Shown in pieces: positions 1 to 8,487 of a stretch of DNA of 64,000 nt. The DNA is from Paenibacillus montaniterrae. Its GTDB lineage: Bacteria > Bacillota > Bacilli > Paenibacillales > Paenibacillaceae. Below the pieces are notes generated by a model that did not search any database, was not told the DNA's origin, and was given only the letters and a program-made list of their open reading frames with translations. The number at the start of each line of letters is the position of its first letter. Within the stretch, counting starts at the first letter, position 1. The position numbers were made by a program, and so were the translations under genes. The stretch spans positions 1 to 64,000 of the forward strand of contig NZ_BOSE01000003.1 of NCBI RefSeq assembly GCF_018403185.1, in the 5' to 3' direction.

Positions 1-1
1 A

Positions 2-112
2 GTACGCCGTTTTGCAACACTTATTTCTGAATTTTGGCCGTCGCAGCTTGCTATGTATTGGTGGCCCGTTTATTCAAGGAAAGATTCTCACCATTACCAG
101 TTAATCTCGTGA
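2..112 (+). CDS. possible 3' end of a gene cut by the window edge
   Basis: Frame 2 is open from the left edge to a TGA at 110-112, giving about 36 residues with a protein-like composition (several Trp, Pro and Tyr). I cannot assign a family. No other frame explains these bases. The call rests only on an open frame at the edge and could be chance. Confidence 0.3.
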   Translation, partial: VRRFATLISEFWPSQLAMYWWPVYSRKDSHHYQLIS

Positions 113-170
113 ACTGCATAAGTCATGACATATAGCATTGCCTTATAAAAACTTGAAGGGGTGGTAAAGA

Positions 171-374
171 ATGAGAGAAAAAGGCTGTATAAAATGCGGC
201 AGCAGAGATGCGGATACGAAAGAAGTGGCGATGACAGGAACGGGACTTTCTAAAATGTTTGATATTCAGAAAAATGAATTTGTTGTAGTTTTTTGCAAAA
301 ACTGCGGATACTCTGAGTTTTACAATCGTCAATCATCAACAGGGTCGAATATTCTCGACTTGTTCTTCGGATAA
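171..374 (+). CDS. zinc-ribbon nucleic-acid-binding protein (DUF2082-like)
   Basis: This 67-residue protein has two CxxC knuckles, CIKC near residue 8 and CKNCGY near residue 43, spaced as in a single zinc ribbon. It resembles the small Bacillota family annotated as Zn-ribbon nucleic-acid-binding protein (DUF2082). A GAAGGGG-type ribosome site lies before the ATG at 171. It is followed closely by a hairpin terminator, so it is a single-gene unit or the end of one. Function is unknown; nucleic-acid binding is inferred from the fold only. Confidence 0.75.
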   Translation: MREKGCIKCGSRDADTKEVAMTGTGLSKMFDIQKNEFVVVFCKNCGYSEFYNRQSSTGSNILDLFFG

Positions 375-386
375 TTGCAAACAAGC

Positions 387-414
387 AAGGGGCAGCCACC
401 AGGCTTGCCCCTTT
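387..414 (+). terminator. intrinsic terminator after the zinc-ribbon gene
   Basis: AAGGGGCA (387-394) pairs perfectly with TGCCCCTT (406-413), with an inner GCC/GGC extension, and is followed by a T-rich stretch. It starts 13 bases after the stop codon. Confidence 0.8.
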
Positions 415-595
415 ATCTTTTCAAAAATACCGCCTCACTATCATTTATATCAATATGTACCTCACTTTTATCCCCTTACATCAGCACCCTCATTCCTCAT
501 CTCGCACAGATAGGCATATGCACAGCCCAATTTTGGCCGATCGTCATATACTACAACAACTTCCAAGTACGTGCCAAAAGATGGGGGAGATGCCT

Positions 596-718
596 GTGAA
601 AAGCTGGGGCTCAATGACTGATTCTGAAAAGATAGGCCTAATCGCTGCAATTATCGTTGTCATCGGCGATGCTGTTGCTTTACTGGCATTGCTGGTGGAT
701 TCGGATGATGATAACTGA
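596..718 (+). CDS. 40-residue single-pass membrane peptide
   Basis: I place the start at GTG 596 because a GGGGGAG ribosome site at 583-589 sits six bases upstream; the in-frame ATGs at 455, 581 and 590 have no proper site. The product has a short polar N-terminus (a TDSEK segment), one hydrophobic helix of about 20 residues rich in Ile, Ala, Val and Leu, and a very acidic tail ending in DSDDDN. No family was recognised. Small membrane peptides of this shape can be regulators or toxin-like, but nothing here decides between these. Confidence 0.5.
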   Translation: MKSWGSMTDSEKIGLIAAIIVVIGDAVALLALLVDSDDDN

Positions 719-879
719 CGTTTTCCGAATCTAGCATAGTGTATGAGCTGCAAATTGTCGCAGCAACGGCTAGTGTCTATGAACGGTTAGTAAAATTGTA
801 TGGGATCGCCACAAAAATATGGAAGTATTTTTCAGTTTTTATAGTATAATAGTCCTGTATCCTGTTTGCGCACATAAGA

Positions 880-921
880 AAAGCAAGCGCCGAGCGAAGG
901 AGTGCTCGAGCAGCTTGCTTT
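880..921. terminator. stem-loop downstream of niaP
   Basis: AAAGCAAG (880-887) pairs with CTTGCTTT (914-921), with an inner CGAGC/GCTCG stem. It lies about 95 bases beyond the stop of the minus-strand niaP gene and probably ends its transcript, although the T-run on that strand is weak. Confidence 0.45.
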
Positions 922-1014
922 GTCAGAACGGAAAGTGTGCGTTCTGGTACATAGGTCCATGCACTGGCTGCCTGCCGAATAAGCGCTTATCTTATCGTAT
1001 GCTTCTATTACAGC

Positions 1015-2238
1015 TTAGACCTGCGATTCGGCATCCGGGTCGATACCTTTCGTTTCTTTGCCCCAAATCAGGATAGCCACGACCCCAATCAGAATAGAGA
1101 CAAAGAAAATTGCAAAGATCGTTGAAATTGCCACATTGCTGGCAACGAGCATTCCTACGAGGAAAGGTCCCAATATCCCGCCGATTCTGCCGAAGGAAGC
1201 TGCAAAGCCTACACCAGTTGCTCTTGCTGGCGTCGGGTAAAGCTCGGGCGTATAGGCGTACATGCCACCCCAGGCACCAAGATTGAAGAACGACAGCAAT
1301 GCTCCCGCAGTCAACAGTGAAGCTTCAGTTTCAGCTAGCCCAAACCATAGCGCGCAGACAGCAGTTAACGTCAAATAAACAACAAGCACGAATTTGCGAC
1401 CGAATTTCTCAATAAAATATGCCGCAGTAAAATAGCCGGGCAATTGCGCAATCGTCATAAGGAGCACGTACTGGAAGCTTTTAACCAAGGTAAAGCCTTT
1501 AAGCACCATGACAGACGGAAGCCATAAAAACATTCCATAGTATGAAAAGACGACCATAAACCATAGAATCCATAGTACCAGTGTTGAGCGACGGTAAGGC
1601 TTCGACCAAATAAATCGAACGCGCTGCAAGAAATTCAGCTTCTGCTCATTGGCCTGCTTGACATAGCGCGGAGAATCCTTGATTGCCCGCCGCAAGTAAA
1701 TGGCGTAAAAAACAGGCAGCGCACCGATAATAAATGCTACTCTCCAGCCGTAATCCGGAATGACAAAGTATGAAATGAGCGCAGCAACGAGCCAGCCTGC
1801 CGCCCAAAAGCTTTCCAGGATGACGATAATTCTGCCTCGCTCCTTGATCGGAACCGATTCAGAGACAAGCGTTGACGCTACAGGAAGCTCACCGCCAAGG
1901 CCGATTCCTGCGATAAAGCGCAGCACGCACAGCATGGCAAAGCTGGTGGCAAATGCGGATAAGCCTGTTGCCACACAAAACAGCACAAGCGTCGCAAGCA
2001 GCATGATGCGTCGACCGTAGCGATCGGCCATCGCGCCTGCAAGTGCTGCGCCAACGGCCATCCCGATTGAATTAATAGCCGTCAGCCAGCCAACCTGATC
2101 AGCACCCAAATCCCAGGAAACAGCCAGCGCAGCAATGATAAAGGAGAGCATTCCAATATCCATCGCATCGAATAGCCAACTGAAGCCTGCGTTAGTTAGC
2201 AGCTTGCGCTGCTTGGCATCTTTCCAAAAGTTACTCAA
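1015..2238 (-). CDS. niaP: niacin/nicotinamide permease, MFS superfamily
   Basis: This 407-residue protein has 12 predicted membrane helices and an MFS signature (ADRYGRR) after helix 2. From memory it is close to B. subtilis NiaP (YceI) over its whole length, including the N-terminal WLFDAMDIGMLSFIIAAL segment, GLGGELPVASTLVSE and YYGMFLWLPSVM. NiaP imports niacin for NAD salvage, by proton symport in the family. Translation starts at TTG 2238 with an AAGGAG site ten bases upstream. It is monocistronic; in relatives NiaR represses this gene with nicotinate as co-repressor, but I did not identify an operator. Confidence 0.85.
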   Translation of the reverse strand: MSNFWKDAKQRKLLTNAGFSWLFDAMDIGMLSFIIAALAVSWDLGADQVGWLTAINSIGMAVGAALAGAMADRYGRRIMLLATLVLFCVATGLSAFATSFAMLCVLRFIAGIGLGGELPVASTLVSESVPIKERGRIIVILESFWAAGWLVAALISYFVIPDYGWRVAFIIGALPVFYAIYLRRAIKDSPRYVKQANEQKLNFLQRVRFIWSKPYRRSTLVLWILWFMVVFSYYGMFLWLPSVMVLKGFTLVKSFQYVLLMTIAQLPGYFTAAYFIEKFGRKFVLVVYLTLTAVCALWFGLAETEASLLTAGALLSFFNLGAWGGMYAYTPELYPTPARATGVGFAASFGRIGGILGPFLVGMLVASNVAISTIFAIFFVSILIGVVAILIWGKETKGIDPDAESQV

Positions 2239-2585
2239 TAGGTCTCTACTCCTTAAGCTAAAGTGGGATCAAAGCGCATAAATATGGTTAGCTACCATTA
2301 TGAACATAATTTTCTTCTATTATGACGAGCAGCGTAATATTCCGCAAGCTTCGACATTTTCTTTACTGGCGAGCTATGGTGTAACAATGGCATTTTCTAG
2401 CCCATTTTATGAAAAAAATGTTGATAAAAAGTAAATTCTTATAGTTGTCCACTAGATTTAATATGAAAACCAATTACAATTAAAACTACCATATTGTTCT
2501 AATATTCGACGACCAATTTTAGAAATTGTATAGATTTGGTTAGTACAATAGTTGGCATGTACATGTTGAACGGAGGGGACAGCGC
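2239..2585. promoter_or_regulatory. divergent intergenic region between niaP and the beta-helix gene
   Basis: This is 347 bases of AT-rich sequence between two divergent genes, so it must hold both promoters. Several weak -10-like boxes are present but no convincing -35/-10 pair with correct spacing. The ribosome site GGAGGGG before 2586 is clear. I saw no riboswitch-like or strongly palindromic element. Confidence 0.4.
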
Positions 2586-5276
2586 ATGATTTTGGAGGAT
2601 GCAAAGCATCGACGGATTATGATGGGCATTAAAATTAGCTTTGTACTACTGCTTAGTATCATGGTTCTCATCGCAAATTTAACTTCTTTTGCAAATGCTA
2701 ATGTACATGTACGAGGAAAGATTTATTATGTGGCGACTTGGGGATCAGACGACAATGACGGCAGCGAGAAATCGCCCTGGTTAACCATTCAGCACGCTGC
2801 TAATACACTCAAGGCAGGTGAAACAGTATTTGTACGTGGGGGCACTTACCATGAAAACATTACAATTAAAAGCTCAGGCTCGCCAACGCTAGGGTACATT
2901 ACAATTCAAGCTTATCCTGGCGAAATTCCTGTCATTAGCGGAGAAAAGAGCAGTGGCTCCAGTCTCGTTCAATTTAGAAATGCGCATTATATCATTTTCG
3001 ATGGCTTTGAGCTGGGTAATTTTCGTACAAGCGACGGTTCAAAGCATCTATACGGAATTAAGATTATTGATGCTTCGTCGAATTTGATCATTCAAAACAA
3101 CCATATCCATCACATTGAGCATAAGGGTGATGACGCGAATGCCAATGGAATTATTGTATATGGGAACAGTAAAACCGCGATTGCCAATATTAAAATCGCC
3201 AACAATTATTTGCATGATTTAGTGCTCGGCTCCAGCGAAGCACTAACGGTAGCTGGCAACGTGGACGGCTTTTCGGTCGAGAACAATGTTATTGAGCGTG
3301 TTAACAATATCGGCATCGATATTGCCGGCTTCTATGGCGCTTGCCGGGATGGTTGTATAGATCAGGCACGCAATGGCTTGGTCGCGGGCAACAACGTTTC
3401 TTATGTCGATACGATCAGCAATCCTGCCTATCGAGGCTATCGTGCGGCAGCGGCTATTTATGTCGATGGTGGCGCGAACACGATTATTGAGCGCAATGAG
3501 GTTTCCTATAGCAATTATGGCTTTGAAATTTCTAGCGAGAATAGCAATAAAGCCGCCACAAAAATTATACTGCGCAACAACTATATCCATCATAATCATA
3601 TGTCCGGGCTGATTATGGGTGGATCTTCCTCTGACAATGGAGGAGCGAAAGAAAATATGATTCTGAACAATACGTTCTACAGCAACAATGAATTGCGCAC
3701 TGGAGACGGGGAAATCACCTTCCAAAACTATGTACAGAACAATGTGTTCGTTAACAACATGTTTATGACGAACAAGGAGACACCTTATTTTTACGATAAC
3801 AAGCCAACCAGCTCAGGCAATAAGATTGACTACAATTTGTATTATGCGCTGGATGCCGATACCTCCTACTGGAGATACGGCGGTACACGCTACACCAGCC
3901 TGGAGCAATTCCAGAAGGCGACGAAGCAGGATCAAAACTCAATGATCGCAGATCCGAAGCTTATGACTGTGAGCAAAGGCATTGTAGCGCTAAGCGAAGG
4001 CTCTCCTGCGATAGACGCGGGAACGCTGCTGCACAAGGAGGTAGGCGAGCTTGATCTGATGGCTGCTGCACGTGTGACGGGCGATAGCATTGATATAGGC
4101 GCAGCTGAATTTGGCAGCGAGCTGCCGCCAATAACAGAGTCGCCAACAATGCCGCCGATCACAGAGATACCGACAGCGCCGCCGATCACGAGTCCGCCGG
4201 TAACGGAGACACCGACAGCGCCGCCGACAACGAGCCCGCCGACAGCGCCGCCAATAACGTCGCCGCCAGCAGGACAGCAGCCATTTGTTATTGATGGTAT
4301 TGCTGATGACTGGGCCAGCTATCCGGCAGCAGCAACGAACAGCTCCAATGTGAAGGAGCTGAAAAGCATCATTGTAGATCAGACGCTGTATGTGCTTGTT
4401 AGCGGACAATTGCTGAAGGAGAAAGGTCAGCTGTATATCCAGACGAATCAATCCGACCATTCTTATTTTACAGTTCCGCACTGGTCTAATCAGCAGGCTG
4501 ACTATTTGGTGGAAAATGGCATCTTTTATCAATACTCGGGAACCGGCAAAAACTGGAGCTGGAAGAAGCTGAAGGATTACCGCAACCGCGAGATCGTGCT
4601 GAACAATACAGCAATTGAAATGGCAATACCATTATCTGACTTGGACAGTCAAGATACGCAGCAATTGCACATAGGATATATATGGAAGGATAGCAAGAGC
4701 AATCTATTGCCAGCAGGCGGAGCAATGGCGGCGATATCACGCCAGGCTTCAGGCGGAGAGCCGCAGCCAACAACTACACCTTCTCCCAAACCAACACCTG
4801 CTCCAACGATAAAAATCGATGGAAACATGCAGGATTGGAGTAGTTTCAAGGCTGTGTCTGAGAAATCAGATGGCTCGCTGGCGGTATATGCAACGCATGA
4901 CGCTGAATATCTCTATGTTGCAGTGAAATCAACAACCTCCTTCAAGAAAAATCAAATCTACTTGAATACGGACAACAATAGTGCAACTGGCTATCAATCT
5001 TCCAAATGGAAGGGCTCTGGGGTAGATTATTTGGTCGAGAACGGCATTCTATACCGCTATGGAGGAGAGGGTAAAAACTGGCTCTTCCAGAAGCAAGTCT
5101 CACTCGACAAGGCGTCCTTTGCCAGCTCGACTCAAGCTGTTGAGCTGAAGCTTAGCTTGACGCAGCTGGGAGTGAAGCTTGGTGATTCGATTACGATCGG
5201 AATTATGCTGGATGATCGATCGACCTTAAAGCTGCCGACAGAAGGAGCTTTTGTCCAATACAACTTGAAACGATAA
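2586..5276 (+). CDS. secreted right-handed beta-helix protein with two C-terminal beta-sandwich domains
   Basis: This 896-residue protein has a signal peptide at about residues 13-38, ending in an ANA-type cleavage site. A DUF1565-type start (YYVATWGSDDNDGS) leads into a parallel beta-helix domain of about 450 residues with repeated N-rich turns such as IIQNNHIHHIEH. A Pro/Thr-rich linker (about 515-563) follows, then two related domains starting near 566 and 742, each with an IDG...DW motif and a DYLVENGI segment, resembling CBM9/DOMON-type carbohydrate-binding modules. Such helices are typical of polysaccharide lyases and hydrolases. It lies 99 bases before the pel operon on the same strand, so it may bind or process the Pel polymer. 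Catalytic residues could not be assigned. Confidence 0.75.
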   Translation: MILEDAKHRRIMMGIKISFVLLLSIMVLIANLTSFANANVHVRGKIYYVATWGSDDNDGSEKSPWLTIQHAANTLKAGETVFVRGGTYHENITIKSSGSPTLGYITIQAYPGEIPVISGEKSSGSSLVQFRNAHYIIFDGFELGNFRTSDGSKHLYGIKIIDASSNLIIQNNHIHHIEHKGDDANANGIIVYGNSKTAIANIKIANNYLHDLVLGSSEALTVAGNVDGFSVENNVIERVNNIGIDIAGFYGACRDGCIDQARNGLVAGNNVSYVDTISNPAYRGYRAAAAIYVDGGANTIIERNEVSYSNYGFEISSENSNKAATKIILRNNYIHHNHMSGLIMGGSSSDNGGAKENMILNNTFYSNNELRTGDGEITFQNYVQNNVFVNNMFMTNKETPYFYDNKPTSSGNKIDYNLYYALDADTSYWRYGGTRYTSLEQFQKATKQDQNSMIADPKLMTVSKGIVALSEGSPAIDAGTLLHKEVGELDLMAAARVTGDSIDIGAAEFGSELPPITESPTMPPITEIPTAPPITSPPVTETPTAPPTTSPPTAPPITSPPAGQQPFVIDGIADDWASYPAAATNSSNVKELKSIIVDQTLYVLVSGQLLKEKGQLYIQTNQSDHSYFTVPHWSNQQADYLVENGIFYQYSGTGKNWSWKKLKDYRNREIVLNNTAIEMAIPLSDLDSQDTQQLHIGYIWKDSKSNLLPAGGAMAAISRQASGGEPQPTTTPSPKPTPAPTIKIDGNMQDWSSFKAVSEKSDGSLAVYATHDAEYLYVAVKSTTSFKKNQIYLNTDNNSATGYQSSKWKGSGVDYLVENGILYRYGGEGKNWLFQKQVSLDKASFASSTQAVELKLSLTQLGVKLGDSITIGIMLDDRSTLKLPTEGAFVQYNLKR

Positions 5277-5285
5277 GGTGATGCG

Positions 5286-5327
5286 GGCATCCACTGGCTG
5301 GCTAGCGCAGCTCAGCTATTGGATGCC
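5286..5327 (+). promoter_or_regulatory. stem-loop between the beta-helix gene and the pel operon
   Basis: GGCATCCA (5286-5293) pairs perfectly with TGGATGCC (5320-5327). There is no T-run, so it may be a processing or attenuation element rather than a full terminator. The remaining bases to 5375 hold the leader of galE-pelD. Confidence 0.4.
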
Positions 5328-5375
5328 TCTCACCATACTAACGGGATCAATTTATGTTAGAAATGAGGAAGAAGT

Positions 5376-7565
5376 ATGAAGGTTTTAATTACTGGGGGAT
5401 ATGGATTTATTGGCTCACATATTGCCGATCGTTTTCATAAAGAAGGCTATGAAATCTACATTATTGATAATCTATCGACCGGCAATAAGGCAAACGTCCA
5501 AGTGAAGCATCGCGGCTATGTGCTGGATGTGAAGGACCCGAAATGCGAGGAAATATTCAGAGCGTATCGCTTTGATGCTGTCGTACATATGGCCGCCCAG
5601 GTCAGCGTCAGCAAATCGCTTGTCAACCCGCATCTTGATACGGAAGCCAATGTGCTGGGGCTGGTCAATATGCTCGATCTGTCAGCCAAGTATGGCGTCA
5701 AGCGCTTTATTTATGCCTCCTCCGCTGCGGTGTACGGTCTTGATGAGCAAGTGCCGCATCAAGAGGATAAAGCAGTCGATCCGATCGCACCCTATGGCAT
5801 TAGCAAATATGTCAATGAAATCTATGCGAAGAAATGGCTTGAGCTCTATGATTTGTCAACGATTGGCTTCAGGTTTTCCAATGTTTACGGGCCGCGGCAA
5901 AACTCTGGTGGAGAAGGCGGCGTAGTTTCCATCTTCATTAACGACCTGCTCGACAACAAGCCGTTAAAGCTTTATGGAGACGGCGAGCAGACGAGAGACT
6001 TTATCTATGTTGAGGACGTGGCAGATGCTGTTTTCCGAAGTGTAAATGCGTCGGTTACCGGCTTGTATAATTTATCTACCAATCAGTCAAGCTCGGTCAA
6101 TGATTTGATCGAATATTTGTCGCAGCTGCAGCCGGACTTGAAGGTGCAGAAAAATCCGCCTCGCGACCAGGACATTAAGCATTCTCGACTTGACAATGCA
6201 GCCGTTATGCGCGACCTGGACTGGGCTCCTTTATACAGCTTTAAGGAGGGCCTGGAACGTACATATGCTTATTTCGCCGGACAGCGCGCACAGGCCGAGG
6301 TGGCGGTATCAGCTGCCGCGACCGCAGAGCTGAAGCAGAGCAAAGCTCGCATGAGACAACGACGAAAGTGGCTGCTGCCAACTTTGGAGAATTTTGCAGC
6401 ATTCATTCTGACGGCCTGGTTGAGCTTGAGTCTCGTTGACAACATGTACGGCGTGATTGATGTCAAGCTGTTCTATATTACGATTATAGGGATTTTGTAC
6501 GGCAATCGTCAGGCACTTATTTCCGTTGTTTTATCGATCTGCTTGCTGACCTATCAGGAGCTGCAGGCGGGCAGAGACCTGCTGAGCTTGACCTATGATA
6601 CAGATTTCTTTTTCCGCATTGCGATTTATCTGTTTATTGGCCTTGTGGTCGGGTATGCAATTGAGCGTAAAAATGTGCGCATCGCCCAGCAGGAGCAGAA
6701 GGTGTCTGAAGCAACAGAGCGATATGATTTTCTTGAAAACATTTATAAAGAAGTGCGCGATGTTAAGGATGAGCTTCAGCTTCGTATTTTAAATTCTGGC
6801 GACAGCTACGGCAAAATCTATTACGCAACGAAAGAGCTTGAGAGTTTGGAGCCGGAAATCGTGTTTAACTCTGCTGTTAATGTTGTCAAGTCGATTATGC
6901 GCGTAGAGAAGGTTACGATTTACCGCGTTAATAAATACCAAAGCTATTTGCGGCTGCTTGCCAGCTCGGGCCATCACGCTGACGATTTGAAGAAATCGCT
7001 GCGTGTTGCGGATTTTCCTTACCTGCAGAAGGTGCTGGAAAACGGACAGATTTATGTCAATAAGGAGCTGGAGGCGGATGTTCCGCTAATGGTTGCGCCA
7101 ATCTATCATCGTGATCAAGTAGCAGCGATTATTGCTGTTGACGGCATGAAATTCGAAAGCTTCTCGCTCTATCATCAAAATCTGTTCCAGATTACGACGA
7201 ATTTGATCGCTTCCGCGCTTAGCAAGGCGTTCACCTTTATTGATGCTACTGAAAACGATCGCTATGTAGAGGGCACGACGATATTGCAGCCTGCTATTTT
7301 CAGTGAGATTTTGCAATCGAAAAATGAAATCAAGCATCAGCATCAGGTGCCTTACTTGCTGCTGCAAAGCGCTTTGGACGATATTTCGCTGCAGGAGGCA
7401 TCGCAGTTCATTACACCGCTGCTGCGTGAAACGGATTATTTGGGAGTGAACAAGGAGCAGCAGCTTCAGGTTCTGCTGTCCAACACAAGTGAGCAGGATA
7501 TCGAGGTCATTATGTCCAGACTGTCTCATCCTAAAATATCATTTGCGGTGTTAAGTGAGGGGTGA
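5376..7565 (+). CDS. pelD: GalE-PelD fusion: NAD-dependent sugar epimerase joined to the c-di-GMP receptor of Pel synthesis
   Basis: Residues 1-310 are a UDP-glucose 4-epimerase-type domain (TGGYGFIG Rossmann motif, YGISK catalytic Tyr/Lys). After a linker come four membrane helices (about 335-430), a GAF domain (about 475-620) and a degenerate GGDEF domain. In the last, KEQQL replaces GGDEF, so it cannot be a cyclase. The inhibitory-site motif RETD (R684, D687) is kept five residues before it, as needed for c-di-GMP binding. In known Gram-positive pel operons galE and pelD are, as I recall, separate genes; here they form one frame. The epimerase presumably makes UDP-GalNAc, and PelD switches the synthase on when c-di-GMP is bound. 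First gene of the operon; pelE follows after four bases. Confidence 0.88.
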   Translation: MKVLITGGYGFIGSHIADRFHKEGYEIYIIDNLSTGNKANVQVKHRGYVLDVKDPKCEEIFRAYRFDAVVHMAAQVSVSKSLVNPHLDTEANVLGLVNMLDLSAKYGVKRFIYASSAAVYGLDEQVPHQEDKAVDPIAPYGISKYVNEIYAKKWLELYDLSTIGFRFSNVYGPRQNSGGEGGVVSIFINDLLDNKPLKLYGDGEQTRDFIYVEDVADAVFRSVNASVTGLYNLSTNQSSSVNDLIEYLSQLQPDLKVQKNPPRDQDIKHSRLDNAAVMRDLDWAPLYSFKEGLERTYAYFAGQRAQAEVAVSAAATAELKQSKARMRQRRKWLLPTLENFAAFILTAWLSLSLVDNMYGVIDVKLFYITIIGILYGNRQALISVVLSICLLTYQELQAGRDLLSLTYDTDFFFRIAIYLFIGLVVGYAIERKNVRIAQQEQKVSEATERYDFLENIYKEVRDVKDELQLRILNSGDSYGKIYYATKELESLEPEIVFNSAVNVVKSIMRVEKVTIYRVNKYQSYLRLLASSGHHADDLKKSLRVADFPYLQKVLENGQIYVNKELEADVPLMVAPIYHRDQVAAIIAVDGMKFESFSLYHQNLFQITTNLIASALSKAFTFIDATENDRYVEGTTILQPAIFSEILQSKNEIKHQHQVPYLLLQSALDDISLQEASQFITPLLRETDYLGVNKEQQLQVLLSNTSEQDIEVIMSRLSHPKISFAVLSEG

Positions 7566-7569
7566 GGTC

Positions 7570-8487
7570 ATGCTTTGGCTAGTATACGGAATTTATGTGG
7601 TCGTAAGTGCTGTTATTTTAGCATTATTCAATTGGAGTCATAAGCAGACGCTGCTGATCAAGCTGCTTATTGTTGCCTGCATTCCTGTCATTGGCTGGTT
7701 GCTGCCGATTATATGGATTAGAAAGCCAAAACGCCGCTCGGAGCAGCAGTTTTCGGAATACGTTGAAAACCAGCAGCAGGAGCACAAAATTCGCAGAATT
7801 GGCGTGTTTCACAACATAGAAAGGCAGCGCGAGCTTGACATTGTGCCGATTGAGGATGCGCTAATCGTCAGCCAGCATCGTGAACGACGTCAAGTATTGA
7901 TTGATGTGCTTAAGCAGGACACGATTCAATATATTGAAGTACTGCAGCAAGCAATCAGCAACGAGGATACGGAAACCTCGCACTATGCGGTCAGCGCCAT
8001 TATGGAAATTAAGCGCAAGCTGCTTATGTCGCTGCAGGAGCTCGAGGTTCATTACGAGCAGGAGCAGGACAATGCTCAGCTCGCCAAGGCATATATTGAG
8101 GTGCTCGCAATTTACTTGAAGAGCGGCTTTCTTGATGAGCGCACGAAGCGCAAGTATCAATATACGTATCTATCGGTTTTAACGCATTATTTGCAGCAGC
8201 ACGAGAAGGAGGAAGCGTTGTTTGCAGCCAAGCTCGATATTGAGATAGAGCTGGGCATTTATGCCGATGCGGAGCAAACAGCGCTGCTCTATGTGGAGCA
8301 TTATCCTTTAAGCGAGCAGGCTTATATGGCGCTGCTCAGATATTACTTTGTTATTCGTTCGCATCAGAAACTGGAGCAAACCTTAAACCGATTAAAAAGC
8401 TCGCCAATACGTTTGTCGAACGAAGGCCTGACAACAGTAAGATTTTGGTCTAAAGGGGTCGGAGATGGACAACAACATCAGATTTAG
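7570..8487 (+). CDS. pelE: PelE, TPR-containing membrane scaffold of Pel synthesis
   Basis: This 305-residue protein has two N-terminal membrane helices (about 5-20 and 27-45), a basic hinge, and a helical TPR-like cytoplasmic part with many Glu, Gln, Tyr and Leu. This fits PelE, which links PelD to the rest of the synthase complex. I place the start at ATG 7570, after GAGGGGTGAGG, rather than at the in-frame GTG at 7555 inside pelD. Its position between pelD and the deacetylase is the standard Gram-positive order. Its last 23 bases overlap the next gene, so the two are translationally coupled. Confidence 0.8.
   Translation: MLWLVYGIYVVVSAVILALFNWSHKQTLLIKLLIVACIPVIGWLLPIIWIRKPKRRSEQQFSEYVENQQQEHKIRRIGVFHNIERQRELDIVPIEDALIVSQHRERRQVLIDVLKQDTIQYIEVLQQAISNEDTETSHYAVSAIMEIKRKLLMSLQELEVHYEQEQDNAQLAKAYIEVLAIYLKSGFLDERTKRKYQYTYLSVLTHYLQQHEKEEALFAAKLDIEIELGIYADAEQTALLYVEHYPLSEQAYMALLRYYFVIRSHQKLEQTLNRLKSSPIRLSNEGLTTVRFWSKGVGDGQQHQI

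Noticed and set aside
455..595. Longer version of the small membrane peptide starting at 455
   Set aside because: The extension has no ribosome site and an unlikely composition; GTG 596 has a well-placed site.
841..880. Promoter around the TATAAT at 845-850
   Set aside because: No -35 box at the right distance and no gene on the plus strand downstream for it to serve.
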